Positions 51,381-59,931 of a stretch of 64,000 bases of DNA are shown here, one piece after another. The stretch comes from JANMOK01 sp031415055 (GTDB lineage Bacteria; Pseudomonadota; Alphaproteobacteria; Rhodobacterales; Rhodobacteraceae): NCBI GenBank assembly GCA_031415055.1, contig JANOQZ010000021.1, positions 1 to 64,000 on the forward strand. The letters run 5' to 3'. The position numbers and the translations under genes are program-made. Each line of letters opens with the position of its first letter. The first letter of the stretch is position 1. Below the pieces are notes generated by a model that was not told the origin of the DNA, did not search any database, and worked only from the letters and a program-made list of their open reading frames with translations.

Positions 51381-51452
51381 ATGAAAAAATATGTTCGCGT
51401 TTCGACTATTCTACTCGCCTTGGCGGTTCTTAGCGCCTGCGGCATGATCTAA
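51381..51452 (+). CDS. Tiny lipoprotein (23 aa)
   Basis: ATG at 51381, with AGGGGAC at 51370-51376, encodes 23 residues. A basic start (MKKYVR) and a hydrophobic core lead to LSAC, a good lipobox with Cys at position 20. The mature product would be only Cys-Gly-Met-Ile on a diacylglycerol anchor. A strong hairpin terminator follows at 51475, so this is a discrete transcription unit. Entericidin-like small lipoproteins are a loose comparison. Confidence 0.6.
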   Translation: MKKYVRVSTILLALAVLSACGMI

Positions 51453-51474
51453 ATCAATCTTTCTGGTTAAAATC

Positions 51475-51508
51475 GCGCGGTTGAAGCGTTTCAGCCGCGC
51501 TTTTGTTT
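51475..51508 (+). terminator. Rho-independent terminator
   Basis: GCGCGG at 51475-51480 pairs with CCGCGC at 51495-51500. The inner TTGAA/TTCAG pairs extend the stem to about 11 bp around a GCGT loop, and TTTTGTTT follows. It lies 22 bp after the tiny lipoprotein gene. The rest of 51286-51618 shows only that gene, its ribosome binding site and spacer. Confidence 0.75.
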
Positions 51509-51618
51509 GCATGGTTGCCAGCTTCGCCAGCACCTTGGTCTAGGTCGTTTACATGCCGCAAAGTACATTTGTTCGCTTGAGGCCAACGAAAGCCTAAGCG
51601 AGGCGGCCTGTTTCGCCC

Positions 51619-52053
51619 TTACCGCGACACATGCGTCAAACTGTTCGGCTTCCATGCCCATTTGGTGAGGTCAATCAAAATGGCCAGCACCCGACGGGTT
51701 TCGCCGTTGTCGTGGCGAAGGGCGGCATAATTGACCGAGGCCCAGACATCAACGCCGTTCTTGCCGCGAAACGAGCACTCGCTGTGCACGTGTTCGCCGG
51801 TGGTAATGCGCAACCAAGTGCGTTTTTGCGACAGCAGATGTGAGGGCTTTTCGACCGTCAGATCAAAGAAATCGTGGCAAAGAATTTCGTCGGCGCTGTA
51901 GCCTAGCAGCGCCAAGGTCTTTTCGTTGGCATCGACAATGCGTCCGTTAGCATCAAACCACAGCAGGTTCTGCGACGTTTCCAGCGCCTTCATCAACCCT
52001 CGACGTTCCATTTTATCGACCACAGGGGCCCGATTCTGCAAAACTTGCAACAT
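51619..52053 (-). CDS. Stand-alone PAS domain protein
   Basis: A 144-residue protein made mostly of one PAS domain. SQNLLWFDANGRIVDANEKT, LALLGYSADEILCHDFFDL and RTWLRITTGEHVHSECSFRG lead to a PAC-type end, RRVLAILIDLTKWAW. No kinase, cyclase or methyl-accepting part follows. Such PAS proteins often feed chemotaxis or c-di-GMP circuits. ATG at 52053 has an excellent GGAGGTGGATC upstream. Confidence 0.85.
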   Translation of the reverse strand: MLQVLQNRAPVVDKMERRGLMKALETSQNLLWFDANGRIVDANEKTLALLGYSADEILCHDFFDLTVEKPSHLLSQKRTWLRITTGEHVHSECSFRGKNGVDVWASVNYAALRHDNGETRRVLAILIDLTKWAWKPNSLTHVSR

Positions 52054-52164
52054 GATCCACCTCCGAATTGGATCATGCGAATCAATGGTGAAGATTCCGT
52101 TCAAATCGCTGAAAAATTTCAAGCAAAAGTGGGAACCGGTTTTGCGACTCGGAAATTTGAGCAC

Positions 52165-52344
52165 TCAAAAGTCTACCGCGAGGCCTTTTTTCTCCCAATC
52201 GCCGTACCGAACCGGTTCCAACCCTTCGCGGCCACCCAATTCCTTGGCTGGAGCGACCGGCTTTTTGGCCAGCCGCCTTGCCTCGGCTTCGGCCAAAGCC
52301 CGCGCCGCAGCCAATTCGCGTCTTGCCGTTTTTTCTGCGTCCAT
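52165..52344 (-). CDS. DUF1674 / SDHAF4-like protein
   Basis: A 59-residue protein with an Ala/Glu/Arg-rich helix and the C-terminal EPVRYGDWEKKGLAVDF, the hallmark of DUF1674. The mitochondrial homologue SDHAF4 helps assemble flavinylated succinate dehydrogenase subunit A; a similar role is likely but unproven in bacteria. It is divergent from rsmB, 59 bp away, an arrangement common in the group. The ATG at 52344 is used. Confidence 0.92.
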   Translation of the reverse strand: MDAEKTARRELAAARALAEAEARRLAKKPVAPAKELGGREGLEPVRYGDWEKKGLAVDF

Positions 52345-52403
52345 ACCCTTGTCCCCAGTCTTGGATTCGTGCCATCGCAAGCCTAACACAAAATAGGCGT
52401 GCC

Positions 52404-53699
52404 ATGAACGACCCAAAACCATCCGGCGCCCCCGGCCAAGCCGCTCGTCTGGGTGCAGTGGCTTTGGTTGCTGGCATTCTGACCGGTGGCTCGCTGTTGT
52501 CAGATTTGCTGCAAGCCCGCGATGGCCCGCTGAGCAATTTGCCGCCGCAGGGCAAGGCGCGGGCGCAATCGCTGGCGGAAAACGTGCTGCGCCATTTGGG
52601 GCGGATTGACACGATCCTTGAGCAATTCCTCGACAAATCACCGCCCGAACGCGTGTTGAACATTTTGCGCGTTGCTGCCGCAGAACTGCTTGTTGATGGC
52701 ATCGCACCACATGCCGTTGTTGACGGCGCGGTGCGCATGGCGAAGGCTGGCAAAAAGACCGGGCATTTGTCGGGTCTGGTCAATGCAGTGGCTCGCAAAG
52801 TGGTGGTGGAAGGCCCGCATATCTGGGCCGATCTGGAACCGCAATCCCTGCCCGATTGGTTGCGTGCGCCGATACTGGCGGCCTATAGCGATGCGGCGAC
52901 GTTGGGCATTGAGGCGGCGCACGAACGCGGAGCAATGCTTGACCTCACCCTGCGCGATTCTGCGCAAACCGATCATTGGGTAGCCGCGCTGGTGCAAGCC
53001 GGGCAAGACGTGACCGTGCTTCCATCTGGTAGTCTACGACTTTCCAAGCCGGGTCAGATCTCGACGCTTGCCGGTTATGCCGAGGGTGCGTGGTGGGTGC
53101 AGGATGCCGCCGCCGCCATTCCGGCAAGGATGATGGGCGATGTGCGCGGCCTCAACGTGCTTGATCTCTGCGCGGCACCGGGCGGCAAGACAATGCAACT
53201 GGCGGCGGCTGGGGCGGATGTGACGGCTGTGGACGTGTCAAAGAACCGGCTGAAACGACTGGAAGAAAACCTGAAACGCACCGCGCTGACCGCCAAAATC
53301 ATCGCGGCCGATGCCGTGCGCTGGCAACCGAATGAGAAATTCGATGCGATCCTGCTCGATGCCCCCTGCAGTGCCAGCGGCACCATTCGCCGCCATCCCG
53401 ACATGCCCTTTGTCAAAGACCGCACGGATTTGGCGGCGTTGAAAAAACTGCAATCAATCCTGCTGGAACGCGCGCTCAACTGGCTGAATCCGGATGGTAA
53501 ACTGATCTATTGCACCTGCTCACTGTTGCCCGAAGAAGGCGAAGCGCAGGTCGCTGGTCATAACTTGTTGTCCATTGATTCCGTCCCACTAGGACTGCAA
53601 CCCGAATGGGTGGCGAACAACCAACTGCGCCTGCGCCCCGATTTTTGGCCGGAATTGGACGGCATGGACGGGTTTTTTGCGGCTATCGTTCAGGCTTAG
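52404..53699 (+). CDS. rsmB: RsmB-family 16S rRNA m5C methyltransferase
   Basis: A 431-residue protein. An N-terminal NusB-like helical domain (about 1-140; QGKARAQSLAENVLRHLGRI) is followed by the methyltransferase domain. LDLCAAPGGKTMQLAAAGAD is the SAM site near residue 254; DAPCSASGTIRRHPD near 320 and YCTCSLLPEEGE near 370 carry the two active-site cysteines. It probably methylates 16S rRNA C967. It is followed by the heparinase gene. Confidence 0.94.
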   Translation: MNDPKPSGAPGQAARLGAVALVAGILTGGSLLSDLLQARDGPLSNLPPQGKARAQSLAENVLRHLGRIDTILEQFLDKSPPERVLNILRVAAAELLVDGIAPHAVVDGAVRMAKAGKKTGHLSGLVNAVARKVVVEGPHIWADLEPQSLPDWLRAPILAAYSDAATLGIEAAHERGAMLDLTLRDSAQTDHWVAALVQAGQDVTVLPSGSLRLSKPGQISTLAGYAEGAWWVQDAAAAIPARMMGDVRGLNVLDLCAAPGGKTMQLAAAGADVTAVDVSKNRLKRLEENLKRTALTAKIIAADAVRWQPNEKFDAILLDAPCSASGTIRRHPDMPFVKDRTDLAALKKLQSILLERALNWLNPDGKLIYCTCSLLPEEGEAQVAGHNLLSIDSVPLGLQPEWVANNQLRLRPDFWPELDGMDGFFAAIVQA

Positions 53700-53780
53700 G
53701 CGCTGCTATCGGGTGCAATCGTCGCGCTTTGTCGTTAAACTGGGCGGCAGCGGGTTCTTGCGGGTGGGCAGACTTTCTCT

Positions 53781-55535
53781 ATGGCAAAAATAATCTGGCC
53801 ACTCCAGTCGCGATTGGCGAGCATTGTTCGCTTCAATGACCGGTTGCAAAACCGGTTGTCTGCCCGTGTGCGACTCTTCAGTAAAAAGCCAAATGGGTTT
53901 GTCGCCCAGCCAGAGCCGCGTTCCATTGGCAACTATTCGAGCGGCATGCGGCTGCTGCAGGGCGAGTTTCGCTTTGCTGGTTCGCAAATCAGCGCCGAGA
54001 AGCGTTCGATCTGGGATTTGCCGCCGCCCGATGTCGGGTTTGAGGCGGAAATGCACGGCTTCGGCTGGGCCGATGATCTTGCTGCTGTGGGCGACGCAAC
54101 CGCGCGGCGGCTGTTGCAATCGTGGTTGATGGATTGGGTGCGCCGTTATGGCAACGGCACCGGTCCGGGCTGGCAACCCGAATTGGCCGGGCGCAGGCTC
54201 ATCCGTTGGATCGGCCACGGAGCGTTTTTAGTTGCCGATCTCGACGCAAACCAATCGCGCAAGATGTTCGCCAGTATGGGTAGGCAAGCATCCTATCTTC
54301 GTGTTGGCTGGAGCCGCGCCCGCGCCGGACTGCCGCGATTTGAGGCGCTGACCGGCCTTGTCTATGCCGGGCTTGCGCTGGAAGGTCGCCAAGGCATGCT
54401 CAAAGCCGCAATCACCGATCTTGGGGCCGAATGCGAAAAGCAGGTCGGGGCCGATGGTGGCATCCCCTCTCGCAACCCCGAAGAACTGAACGAGATTTTC
54501 ACCCTGCTGACTTGGGCGGCACAAACCTTGCAGGAATACGAGCACCAGCCCGATCAGCGGCAGCTTGACGCGATGATCCGCATTGCGCCAACCTTGCGAT
54601 CTTTGCGCATGGGCGACGGTTTGTTGGCCCGCTTTCATGGCGGCGGCACCGGCCCCGAGGGGCGGCTTGACCAATCCTTGGCCGATGTCGGTGTACAAGG
54701 GCTGAAGCGTGACGAACTGGCAATGGGATTCGCCCGCATCAACGCCGGTCGCACCCTGTTGGTGATGGATTGCGCCGCCCCGCCAACAGGCCGCGCCTCG
54801 ATCATCGCCCACGCCTCAACCCTTGCGTTTGAACTTTCCACCGGTCGACGTCGCTTGATCGTCAACACAGGTTCGGGCTCGCGCTTTGGCCGTGAGTGGC
54901 AACAGAAGTCGCGACTCACACCAGCGCAAAACACCGTCTCGGTTGAACGCATTTCCTCGTCGCGCTATGCAGCCAAGGACAGACGTCAAACCTTTGTCGA
55001 AGTGCCCAGCGCCGTGGTGGTTCACCGCGCCAGTGACCTGACGGGAAGCTGGATTCAAGCCACCCACAACGGCTATGAACCAACGCATGGCTTAGTACAT
55101 GAACGCCGGGTCTATCTAGCCTCGAGCGGCAAGGAGATTGGCGGCGAAGATATATTGACCTCACCGCGCGGTCGCGCCCGCACCCGCTATGCCAAATCGG
55201 TGGAAGGTGCACCGCAGCTTGGCATCGTCTTCACGCTGCATTTCCATTTGCATCCGGACGTTACCGCCAGTATCGACAATGCTGCCACGACCGTGACTTT
55301 GACCCTCAAAAGCGGGGAACTTTGGACTTTCCGTCAACATGGTGGCGAGATGCAATTGCTGGAAAGCCAGTATCTGGACCCTGCATTCCTGCGACCAAAA
55401 GCCACCAAACAAATCCTCGTCACCGGACGTGTGGTGCAGTATGCGGGCGATATCACATGGTCGCTGCAACGCGTCGAAGACGGTGTCGGCAACACGCGTG
55501 ATCTGGTGGCAGACGAAGGCGAATTGCACGAATGA
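53781..55535 (+). CDS. Heparinase II/III family protein
   Basis: A 584-residue protein. The alpha-toroid half is at about residues 50-320 (WLMDWVRRYGNGTGPGWQPE; GGIPSRNPEELNEIFTLLTW). A beta-sandwich lyase half follows, with FARINAGRTLLVMDCAAPPT and GRRRLIVNTGSGS. There is no obvious signal peptide, as in relatives found beside purH in alphaproteobacteria. The polysaccharide substrate is unknown. It overlaps purH by 4 bp. Confidence 0.9.
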   Translation: MAKIIWPLQSRLASIVRFNDRLQNRLSARVRLFSKKPNGFVAQPEPRSIGNYSSGMRLLQGEFRFAGSQISAEKRSIWDLPPPDVGFEAEMHGFGWADDLAAVGDATARRLLQSWLMDWVRRYGNGTGPGWQPELAGRRLIRWIGHGAFLVADLDANQSRKMFASMGRQASYLRVGWSRARAGLPRFEALTGLVYAGLALEGRQGMLKAAITDLGAECEKQVGADGGIPSRNPEELNEIFTLLTWAAQTLQEYEHQPDQRQLDAMIRIAPTLRSLRMGDGLLARFHGGGTGPEGRLDQSLADVGVQGLKRDELAMGFARINAGRTLLVMDCAAPPTGRASIIAHASTLAFELSTGRRRLIVNTGSGSRFGREWQQKSRLTPAQNTVSVERISSSRYAAKDRRQTFVEVPSAVVVHRASDLTGSWIQATHNGYEPTHGLVHERRVYLASSGKEIGGEDILTSPRGRARTRYAKSVEGAPQLGIVFTLHFHLHPDVTASIDNAATTVTLTLKSGELWTFRQHGGEMQLLESQYLDPAFLRPKATKQILVTGRVVQYAGDITWSLQRVEDGVGNTRDLVADEGELHE

Positions 55536-57079
55536 CAACGGATTTGGTGCCAATAAAACGGGCGTTGCTTTCGGTTTCTGACAAGACCGGACTTGTCGCC
55601 CTTGGACTGGCACTGGCCGACCGGGGTGTCGAACTGGTCTCAACCGGCGGCACGGCGGCAACCTTGCGTGCTGCAGGCCTTTTGGTGCGCGATGTGGCGG
55701 ACCTGACGGGCTTCCCCGAAATGATGGACGGTCGGGTGAAAACCTTGCATCCCGGCGTGCATGGCGGGCTGTTGGCTTTGCGCGACAACGCGGAACATCT
55801 GGCGGCGATGGAGGCGCATGGCATCGCCGCAATAGACCTGCTGGTTGTCAACCTTTACCCGTTTGAGGCCACCGTTGCCTCTGGTGCCTCTGCCGATGAT
55901 TGCATCGAAAACATCGACATCGGCGGTCCGGCGATGATCCGCGCGGCGGCGAAAAACCACGGGTTCGTGACGGTGGTGGTTGGCTCAGAATCCTATTTAC
56001 CCTTGCTGGCCGAGCTGGATCGGAACCACGGCGCGACGACCAAGTCTTTCCGAACCGAAATGGCCATGATGGCCTTCTCCCTCACCGCCATCTATGACAG
56101 CGCCGTTTCCAACTGGATGGAATCGCGCCATACCCCCAAGTCGCAACCATTGCGCTATGGCGAAAATCCGCACCAATCCGCGGAGTTTGTTCGTAACTCC
56201 GACAACAGCCCCTCAGTTGGCACCGCCGTTCAGCATCAGGGCAAAGAACTGTCCTATAACAACATCAACGACACCGACGCGGCGTTTGAACTGGTGTCGG
56301 AATTTGATCCTGCCGACGGCCCGGTGGTGGTGATAGTTAAACATGCCAACCCTTGCGGAGTGGCGCGAGGGGCCACGGCGGTTGCTGCCTATCGCGCCGC
56401 CTTGGCTTGCGATCCGACCTCGACCTTTGGCGGTATTGTCGCGCTGAACGTGCCGCTGGACGCGGAAACCGCCACCGAAATCGCAGCGATTTTCACGGAA
56501 GTGGTCATTGCTCCGGGCGCATCGGAGGCTGCAAAAGCTGTTTTCGCCGCCAAAAAGAACCTGCGACTGCTGACAACAACTGGCCTTGCCGATCCGCTTC
56601 GCGCTTGGAAACTGGTCAAACAAGTTGGTGGTGGGGTGCTGATCCAAGACCGCGACAATGGGTCGATTACGATAGCCGACTTGCAATGCGTCACCAAACG
56701 CCAACCAACCAATACCGAACTGGCCGATCTGATGTTCGCTTGGAAAGTCGCCAAATACGTCAAATCCAACGCCATCGTCTATGCCAAAAACCAAGCCACC
56801 GTCGGTATCGGCGCGGGTCAGATGAGCCGGGTGGATTCGACCCGCATTGCAGCACAAAAGGCCGCTGAAATGGGGCTTGATCCTTTGGCAACTGTCGGTT
56901 CTGTAGTCGCCTCTGACGCCTTTTTCCCCTTCGCCGATGGGTTGATTACTGCCGCCGTAGCTGGGGCGACAGCAGTGATTCAACCCGGCGGCTCAATGCG
57001 CGACTCCGAAGTCATCGCCGCCGCCGACGCAGCCGGGCTGGCGATGGTGTTCACCGGCATGCGGCATTTCCGGCATTAG
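55532..57079 (+). CDS. purH: Bifunctional AICAR formyltransferase / IMP cyclohydrolase
   Basis: A 515-residue enzyme for the last two purine steps. The N-terminal MGS-like IMP cyclohydrolase has ALLSVSDKTGLVALG, STGGTAATLRAAG and GRVKTLHPGVHGGLLA. The formyltransferase has RYGENPHQSAEF near residue 208, KHANPCGVARG near 270 with the catalytic Lys-His, and IGAGQMSRVDSTRIA near 428. It ends DAAGLAMVFTGMRHFRH. Coupled to the heparinase gene. Confidence 0.97.
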   Translation: MTTDLVPIKRALLSVSDKTGLVALGLALADRGVELVSTGGTAATLRAAGLLVRDVADLTGFPEMMDGRVKTLHPGVHGGLLALRDNAEHLAAMEAHGIAAIDLLVVNLYPFEATVASGASADDCIENIDIGGPAMIRAAAKNHGFVTVVVGSESYLPLLAELDRNHGATTKSFRTEMAMMAFSLTAIYDSAVSNWMESRHTPKSQPLRYGENPHQSAEFVRNSDNSPSVGTAVQHQGKELSYNNINDTDAAFELVSEFDPADGPVVVIVKHANPCGVARGATAVAAYRAALACDPTSTFGGIVALNVPLDAETATEIAAIFTEVVIAPGASEAAKAVFAAKKNLRLLTTTGLADPLRAWKLVKQVGGGVLIQDRDNGSITIADLQCVTKRQPTNTELADLMFAWKVAKYVKSNAIVYAKNQATVGIGAGQMSRVDSTRIAAQKAAEMGLDPLATVGSVVASDAFFPFADGLITAAVAGATAVIQPGGSMRDSEVIAAADAAGLAMVFTGMRHFRH

Positions 57080-57199
57080 TTTCGTCGACGACCCGACTGT
57101 TGTGGCGGATTTTCCCGAAATTTCGTCAAGACCCTGTCTTCGCACCTGCAACAAAAGCCACTTTTCGCCGAAAACACGTGGCGAAACTCGCACCAAACC

Positions 57200-57456
57200 G
57201 CCAAAAACTGCCCTCATACCCCCCAGATAGACCACTTTACCCCCGGCGGATTTGGTCGCTCTGCCGTGTTGCAGTGCAATAATCGGCTGTTCTATGGTTC
57301 GCATCTTGCCTCAACAACGGACCAAGTTCCGATCGTTACACGACCGACTTGTCGGTATAGTTTTAGTCGCGCCAATTGGTAAATATTTGGTTAAAAGTTT
57401 TTTTTATATCTATTAATATCAATACGTTACGCGATCTGGCACGCGTGCGCGGAATC
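57200..57456 (-). repeat. Dispersed intergenic repeat, copy B
   Basis: Minus-strand counterpart of copy A at 14664-14964. Block 1 (57456-57390) carries the same GCACGCGTGC palindrome and TTGATATTAA box; block 2 (57280-57200) carries GGGGG runs and GTTTTTGGC. An inverted repeat ACCGAC-TT-GTCGGT at 57343-57356 occupies the place of the GCCGA/TCGGC repeat of copy A. The blocks are 43 bp closer together than in A. The remaining parts of 57080-57527 show no convincing gene. It lies between purH and the patD operon. Confidence 0.65.
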
Positions 57457-57527
57457 ATCTGCGCAACGATTTCCCGCGCCAAAAGATGACCCTTGGCACC
57501 CATGGGCAGCTCAGCACCCAATGGAAG

Positions 57528-58955
57528 CTACCCCAGTTTCACCATCACATGGCGCACGGCGGTGTAATCTTCCAAGGCATAAGATGACAAGTCCTTGCCA
57601 TAGCCACTTTGTTTCAGCCCACCGTGGGGCATTTCGCTGACCAGCATGAAATGGGTGTTGACCCAAGTGCAGCCATAGCGCAACCGCGCTGCCGTCGCCA
57701 TGCCGCGCCCGATGTCTTTGGTCCAAACCGACGAGGCAAGCCCATAGTCGCTGTCATTGGCCCAGTTGACCGCATCATCGACGTCGGTGAAGCGGGTTAC
57801 AGAGACAACCGGCCCAAACACTTCGCGTCGGACGATTTCATCGTCTTGCTTGGCCCCGGCAACGACGGTTGGCTCGAAGTAATAGCCATCCTTGCCACTG
57901 ACATTGCCGCCGGTGGTAATCGAAATGTGTTTTTGTTCGCGTGCACGGTCGACAAAAGCCGATACGCGCTCGCGTTGACGGGCCGAAATCAACGGACCGA
58001 TGTCGTTTTCGCTGTCGTCTTTGTGGTTGAATTTGATACCCGATGCCGCCGTTGTCAGATCGGCAACCAGATTGTCATAGACTTTGGCCCCGGCATAAAT
58101 CCGGCAAGCAGCGGTGCAATCCTGCCCCGCATTGTAGAAGCCAAACGCTTGCAATCCTTCAACCACTTCGGAAATATCGGCGTCATCAAACACGATAACC
58201 GGTGCCTTGCCGCCCAGTTCCAAATGCGTACGTTTGACGCTGGTCGCCGCAGCTTGCAGCATTTTCTTGCCGGTGCCGACATCCCCGGTCAGCGAGATCA
58301 TGTCGACCAACGGATGGTTGACCAATTTGCTGCCAACCGTCGCACCGCGACCGCAAATAACATTGACCACGCCTGCAGGAAGTTCTTCCGCCAAGATTTT
58401 CGCCAGTTTCAGCGCGGTAAAAGGCGTCTGTTCCGAGGGTTTGAATACCACGGTATTGCCCCCTGCCAGCGCTGGCGCCAGTTTCCACGCCATCATCATC
58501 AAGGGATAGTTCCACGGTGCAATCGAGGCGACTACGCCTATGGCGTCACGACGGATCATCGAGGTATGCCCGGCCATATATTCACCCGCTACCGCCCCGT
58601 GCATGTTGCGGACCGCCCCGGCAAAGAATCGCCAACAATCGACAATGGCCGGGATTTCGTCGTTCAGGGCGGCATTGATCGGCTTGCCGCAGTTCAACGC
58701 TTCCAGTTTGGCAAATTCGAGGGCTTCTGTCTCGATACGGGCGGCGATGCGCAGCAGGGCGTTGGAACGCTCCACCGGTGTGGTGCGCGACCATGCAGCA
58801 AAAGCTTTGCGAGCGGCGACAACGGCGGCATCGACCTGTTCGTCCGACGCCTCGGAAACATCAAGAATCAGCTTGCCATTGCGCGGGTTCAGCACTTTTT
58901 CGGCCTCACCCGCACCTTTTTCCATGCTCTCGCCGATCAGAAGGTTGGTATCCAT
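57528..58955 (-). CDS. patD: Gamma-aminobutyraldehyde dehydrogenase (PatD-like)
   Basis: A 475-residue NAD-dependent aldehyde dehydrogenase. VVASIAPWNYPLMMMAWKLA is the cofactor region, HLELGGKAPVIV carries the general base Glu, and FYNAGQDCTAACRIY the catalytic Cys near residue 279. EVFGPVVSVTRF follows. Length and the MDTNLLIGE N-terminus match PatD/YdcW of E. coli. The neighbouring ydcSTUV-like transporter supports oxidation of 4-aminobutanal from putrescine. AAGGAG precedes the ATG at 58955. Confidence 0.87.
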   Translation of the reverse strand: MDTNLLIGESMEKGAGEAEKVLNPRNGKLILDVSEASDEQVDAAVVAARKAFAAWSRTTPVERSNALLRIAARIETEALEFAKLEALNCGKPINAALNDEIPAIVDCWRFFAGAVRNMHGAVAGEYMAGHTSMIRRDAIGVVASIAPWNYPLMMMAWKLAPALAGGNTVVFKPSEQTPFTALKLAKILAEELPAGVVNVICGRGATVGSKLVNHPLVDMISLTGDVGTGKKMLQAAATSVKRTHLELGGKAPVIVFDDADISEVVEGLQAFGFYNAGQDCTAACRIYAGAKVYDNLVADLTTAASGIKFNHKDDSENDIGPLISARQRERVSAFVDRAREQKHISITTGGNVSGKDGYYFEPTVVAGAKQDDEIVRREVFGPVVSVTRFTDVDDAVNWANDSDYGLASSVWTKDIGRGMATAARLRYGCTWVNTHFMLVSEMPHGGLKQSGYGKDLSSYALEDYTAVRHVMVKLG

Positions 58956-58974
58956 GTCGTTCTCCTTTGATGTT

Positions 58975-59103
58975 TCATTTGCCCGACCCGGCGAAGCTGT
59001 CACTATCGCGGGTCAGGTCATAGGCGGCGAGGATCGGCAGCAGTGTCACCAACACCACGATCATCGCCACCACATTGGTGACCGGGCGCTTTTGGGTGTC
59101 CAT
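58975..59103 (-). other. Mini-gene from a duplicated permease 3' end (42 aa)
   Basis: ATG at 59103, with GAGGAAG upstream, opens 42 codons: MDTQKRPVTNVVAMIVVLVT, then LLPILAAYDLTRD and a short tail. From residue 5 it matches the last 37 residues of the permease ending at 59928, almost residue for residue. It would be a single-TM peptide. It lies 19 bp before patD and 18 bp after the SDR. Expression is possible given the ribosome site, but it is most simply a recombination scar. Confidence 0.7.
59006..59090. repeat. 85-bp direct repeat, distal copy
   Basis: Matches 59959-60043 at 81 of 85 positions by eye, in the same orientation, 953 bp apart. The two copies bracket the SDR gene. Divergence begins sharply on both sides of the repeat. 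Confidence 0.85.
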
Positions 59104-59121
59104 TGTCTATCTTCCTCAAAC

Positions 59122-59931
59122 CTACTGCTGCGGGCCTGCATTCTCGTTGTGGACATAGGCGCCGCCATCGACCAGAAGGGCTGCGCCCGTGATGTAAGCC
59201 GCGGCATCGGAAGCAAGGAATGCGACGGCCATGGCGACATCCTCGGGCCGTCCCCAGCGGCCCAGCGGGATGCGCCGCTCAAGCGCGGCACGTATCACCG
59301 GGTCCGACCAAGCGTCTTTGTTAAGGTCGGTGGCGATGGCGCCCGGCAGCACGGAGTTGCAACGGATGCCATATGCTCCGAGCGCGACGGCAGCCGATTG
59401 CATCAGCGAATGTACGCCCGCTTTAGTCGGCGCATAGTGCGCCTGCATCGGCGCGCCGACCAGCGCGGAGATCGATGAGGTGGCGACGATAGCACCACCC
59501 GTCTCCTGCGCCCTCATCCGATTGGCGACGGCCTGGGTGATGAAGAAGGCGCCGTTGAGATTCACGTCGACAACCTTGCGCAGCAACTCGGCAGGAATAT
59601 CCAGAAAACTGTGGAAGGGTGAGATGCCGGCATTAGAGGCGAGCACATCGACGCCGTCGAAATGCTTAATAGCGGCAGCTACCAGCGCCTGCGACACGCC
59701 CGGATCGCCGATGTTTCCTTCGAGCGCAATGGCACGGCGACCGATTGCACCGATCTCAGCGACGACCTCGTCAGCCGCCCGATGGCGAGCAATGCGGCCA
59801 TCCGAATCGGCGAAGTAGTTAATGATGACATCACAGCCTTGCCGCGCCAGTTCGACGCTGATAGCGCGTCCTATACCGCGAGAACCGCCGGTGACGATGG
59901 CACGCTTGCCTTCGAGGGACATCGCGCTCAC
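59122..59931 (-). CDS. SDR oxidoreductase, L-rhamnose 1-dehydrogenase-like
   Basis: A 269-residue short-chain dehydrogenase. Cofactor motif VTGGSRGIGRAISVELARQG, then ASNAGISPF (NAG motif), SSISALVGAP with the catalytic Ser, and HYAPTKAGVHSLM with YxxxK near 160. The GRIARHRAADEVVAEI and GPYGIRCNSV-like AYGIRCNSVLPGAIATD segments are close to L-rhamnose 1-dehydrogenases. GTG at 59931 overlaps the permease stop; GGAGGAGG lies just upstream (an ATG at 59922 is too far). It is an unexpected insert in a ydcSTUV-patD-like operon. Confidence 0.85.
   Translation of the reverse strand: MSAMSLEGKRAIVTGGSRGIGRAISVELARQGCDVIINYFADSDGRIARHRAADEVVAEIGAIGRRAIALEGNIGDPGVSQALVAAAIKHFDGVDVLASNAGISPFHSFLDIPAELLRKVVDVNLNGAFFITQAVANRMRAQETGGAIVATSSISALVGAPMQAHYAPTKAGVHSLMQSAAVALGAYGIRCNSVLPGAIATDLNKDAWSDPVIRAALERRIPLGRWGRPEDVAMAVAFLASDAAAYITGAALLVDGGAYVHNENAGPQQ

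Noticed and set aside
56993..57304. Minus-strand frame of 103 codons downstream of repeat copy B
   Set aside because: Its last part is antisense to the purH 3' end, and no homologous frame exists in copy A apart from a short AVFG match.
57609..58970. Plus-strand open frame of about 453 codons opposite patD
   Set aside because: Antisense to an intact aldehyde dehydrogenase with catalytic motifs.
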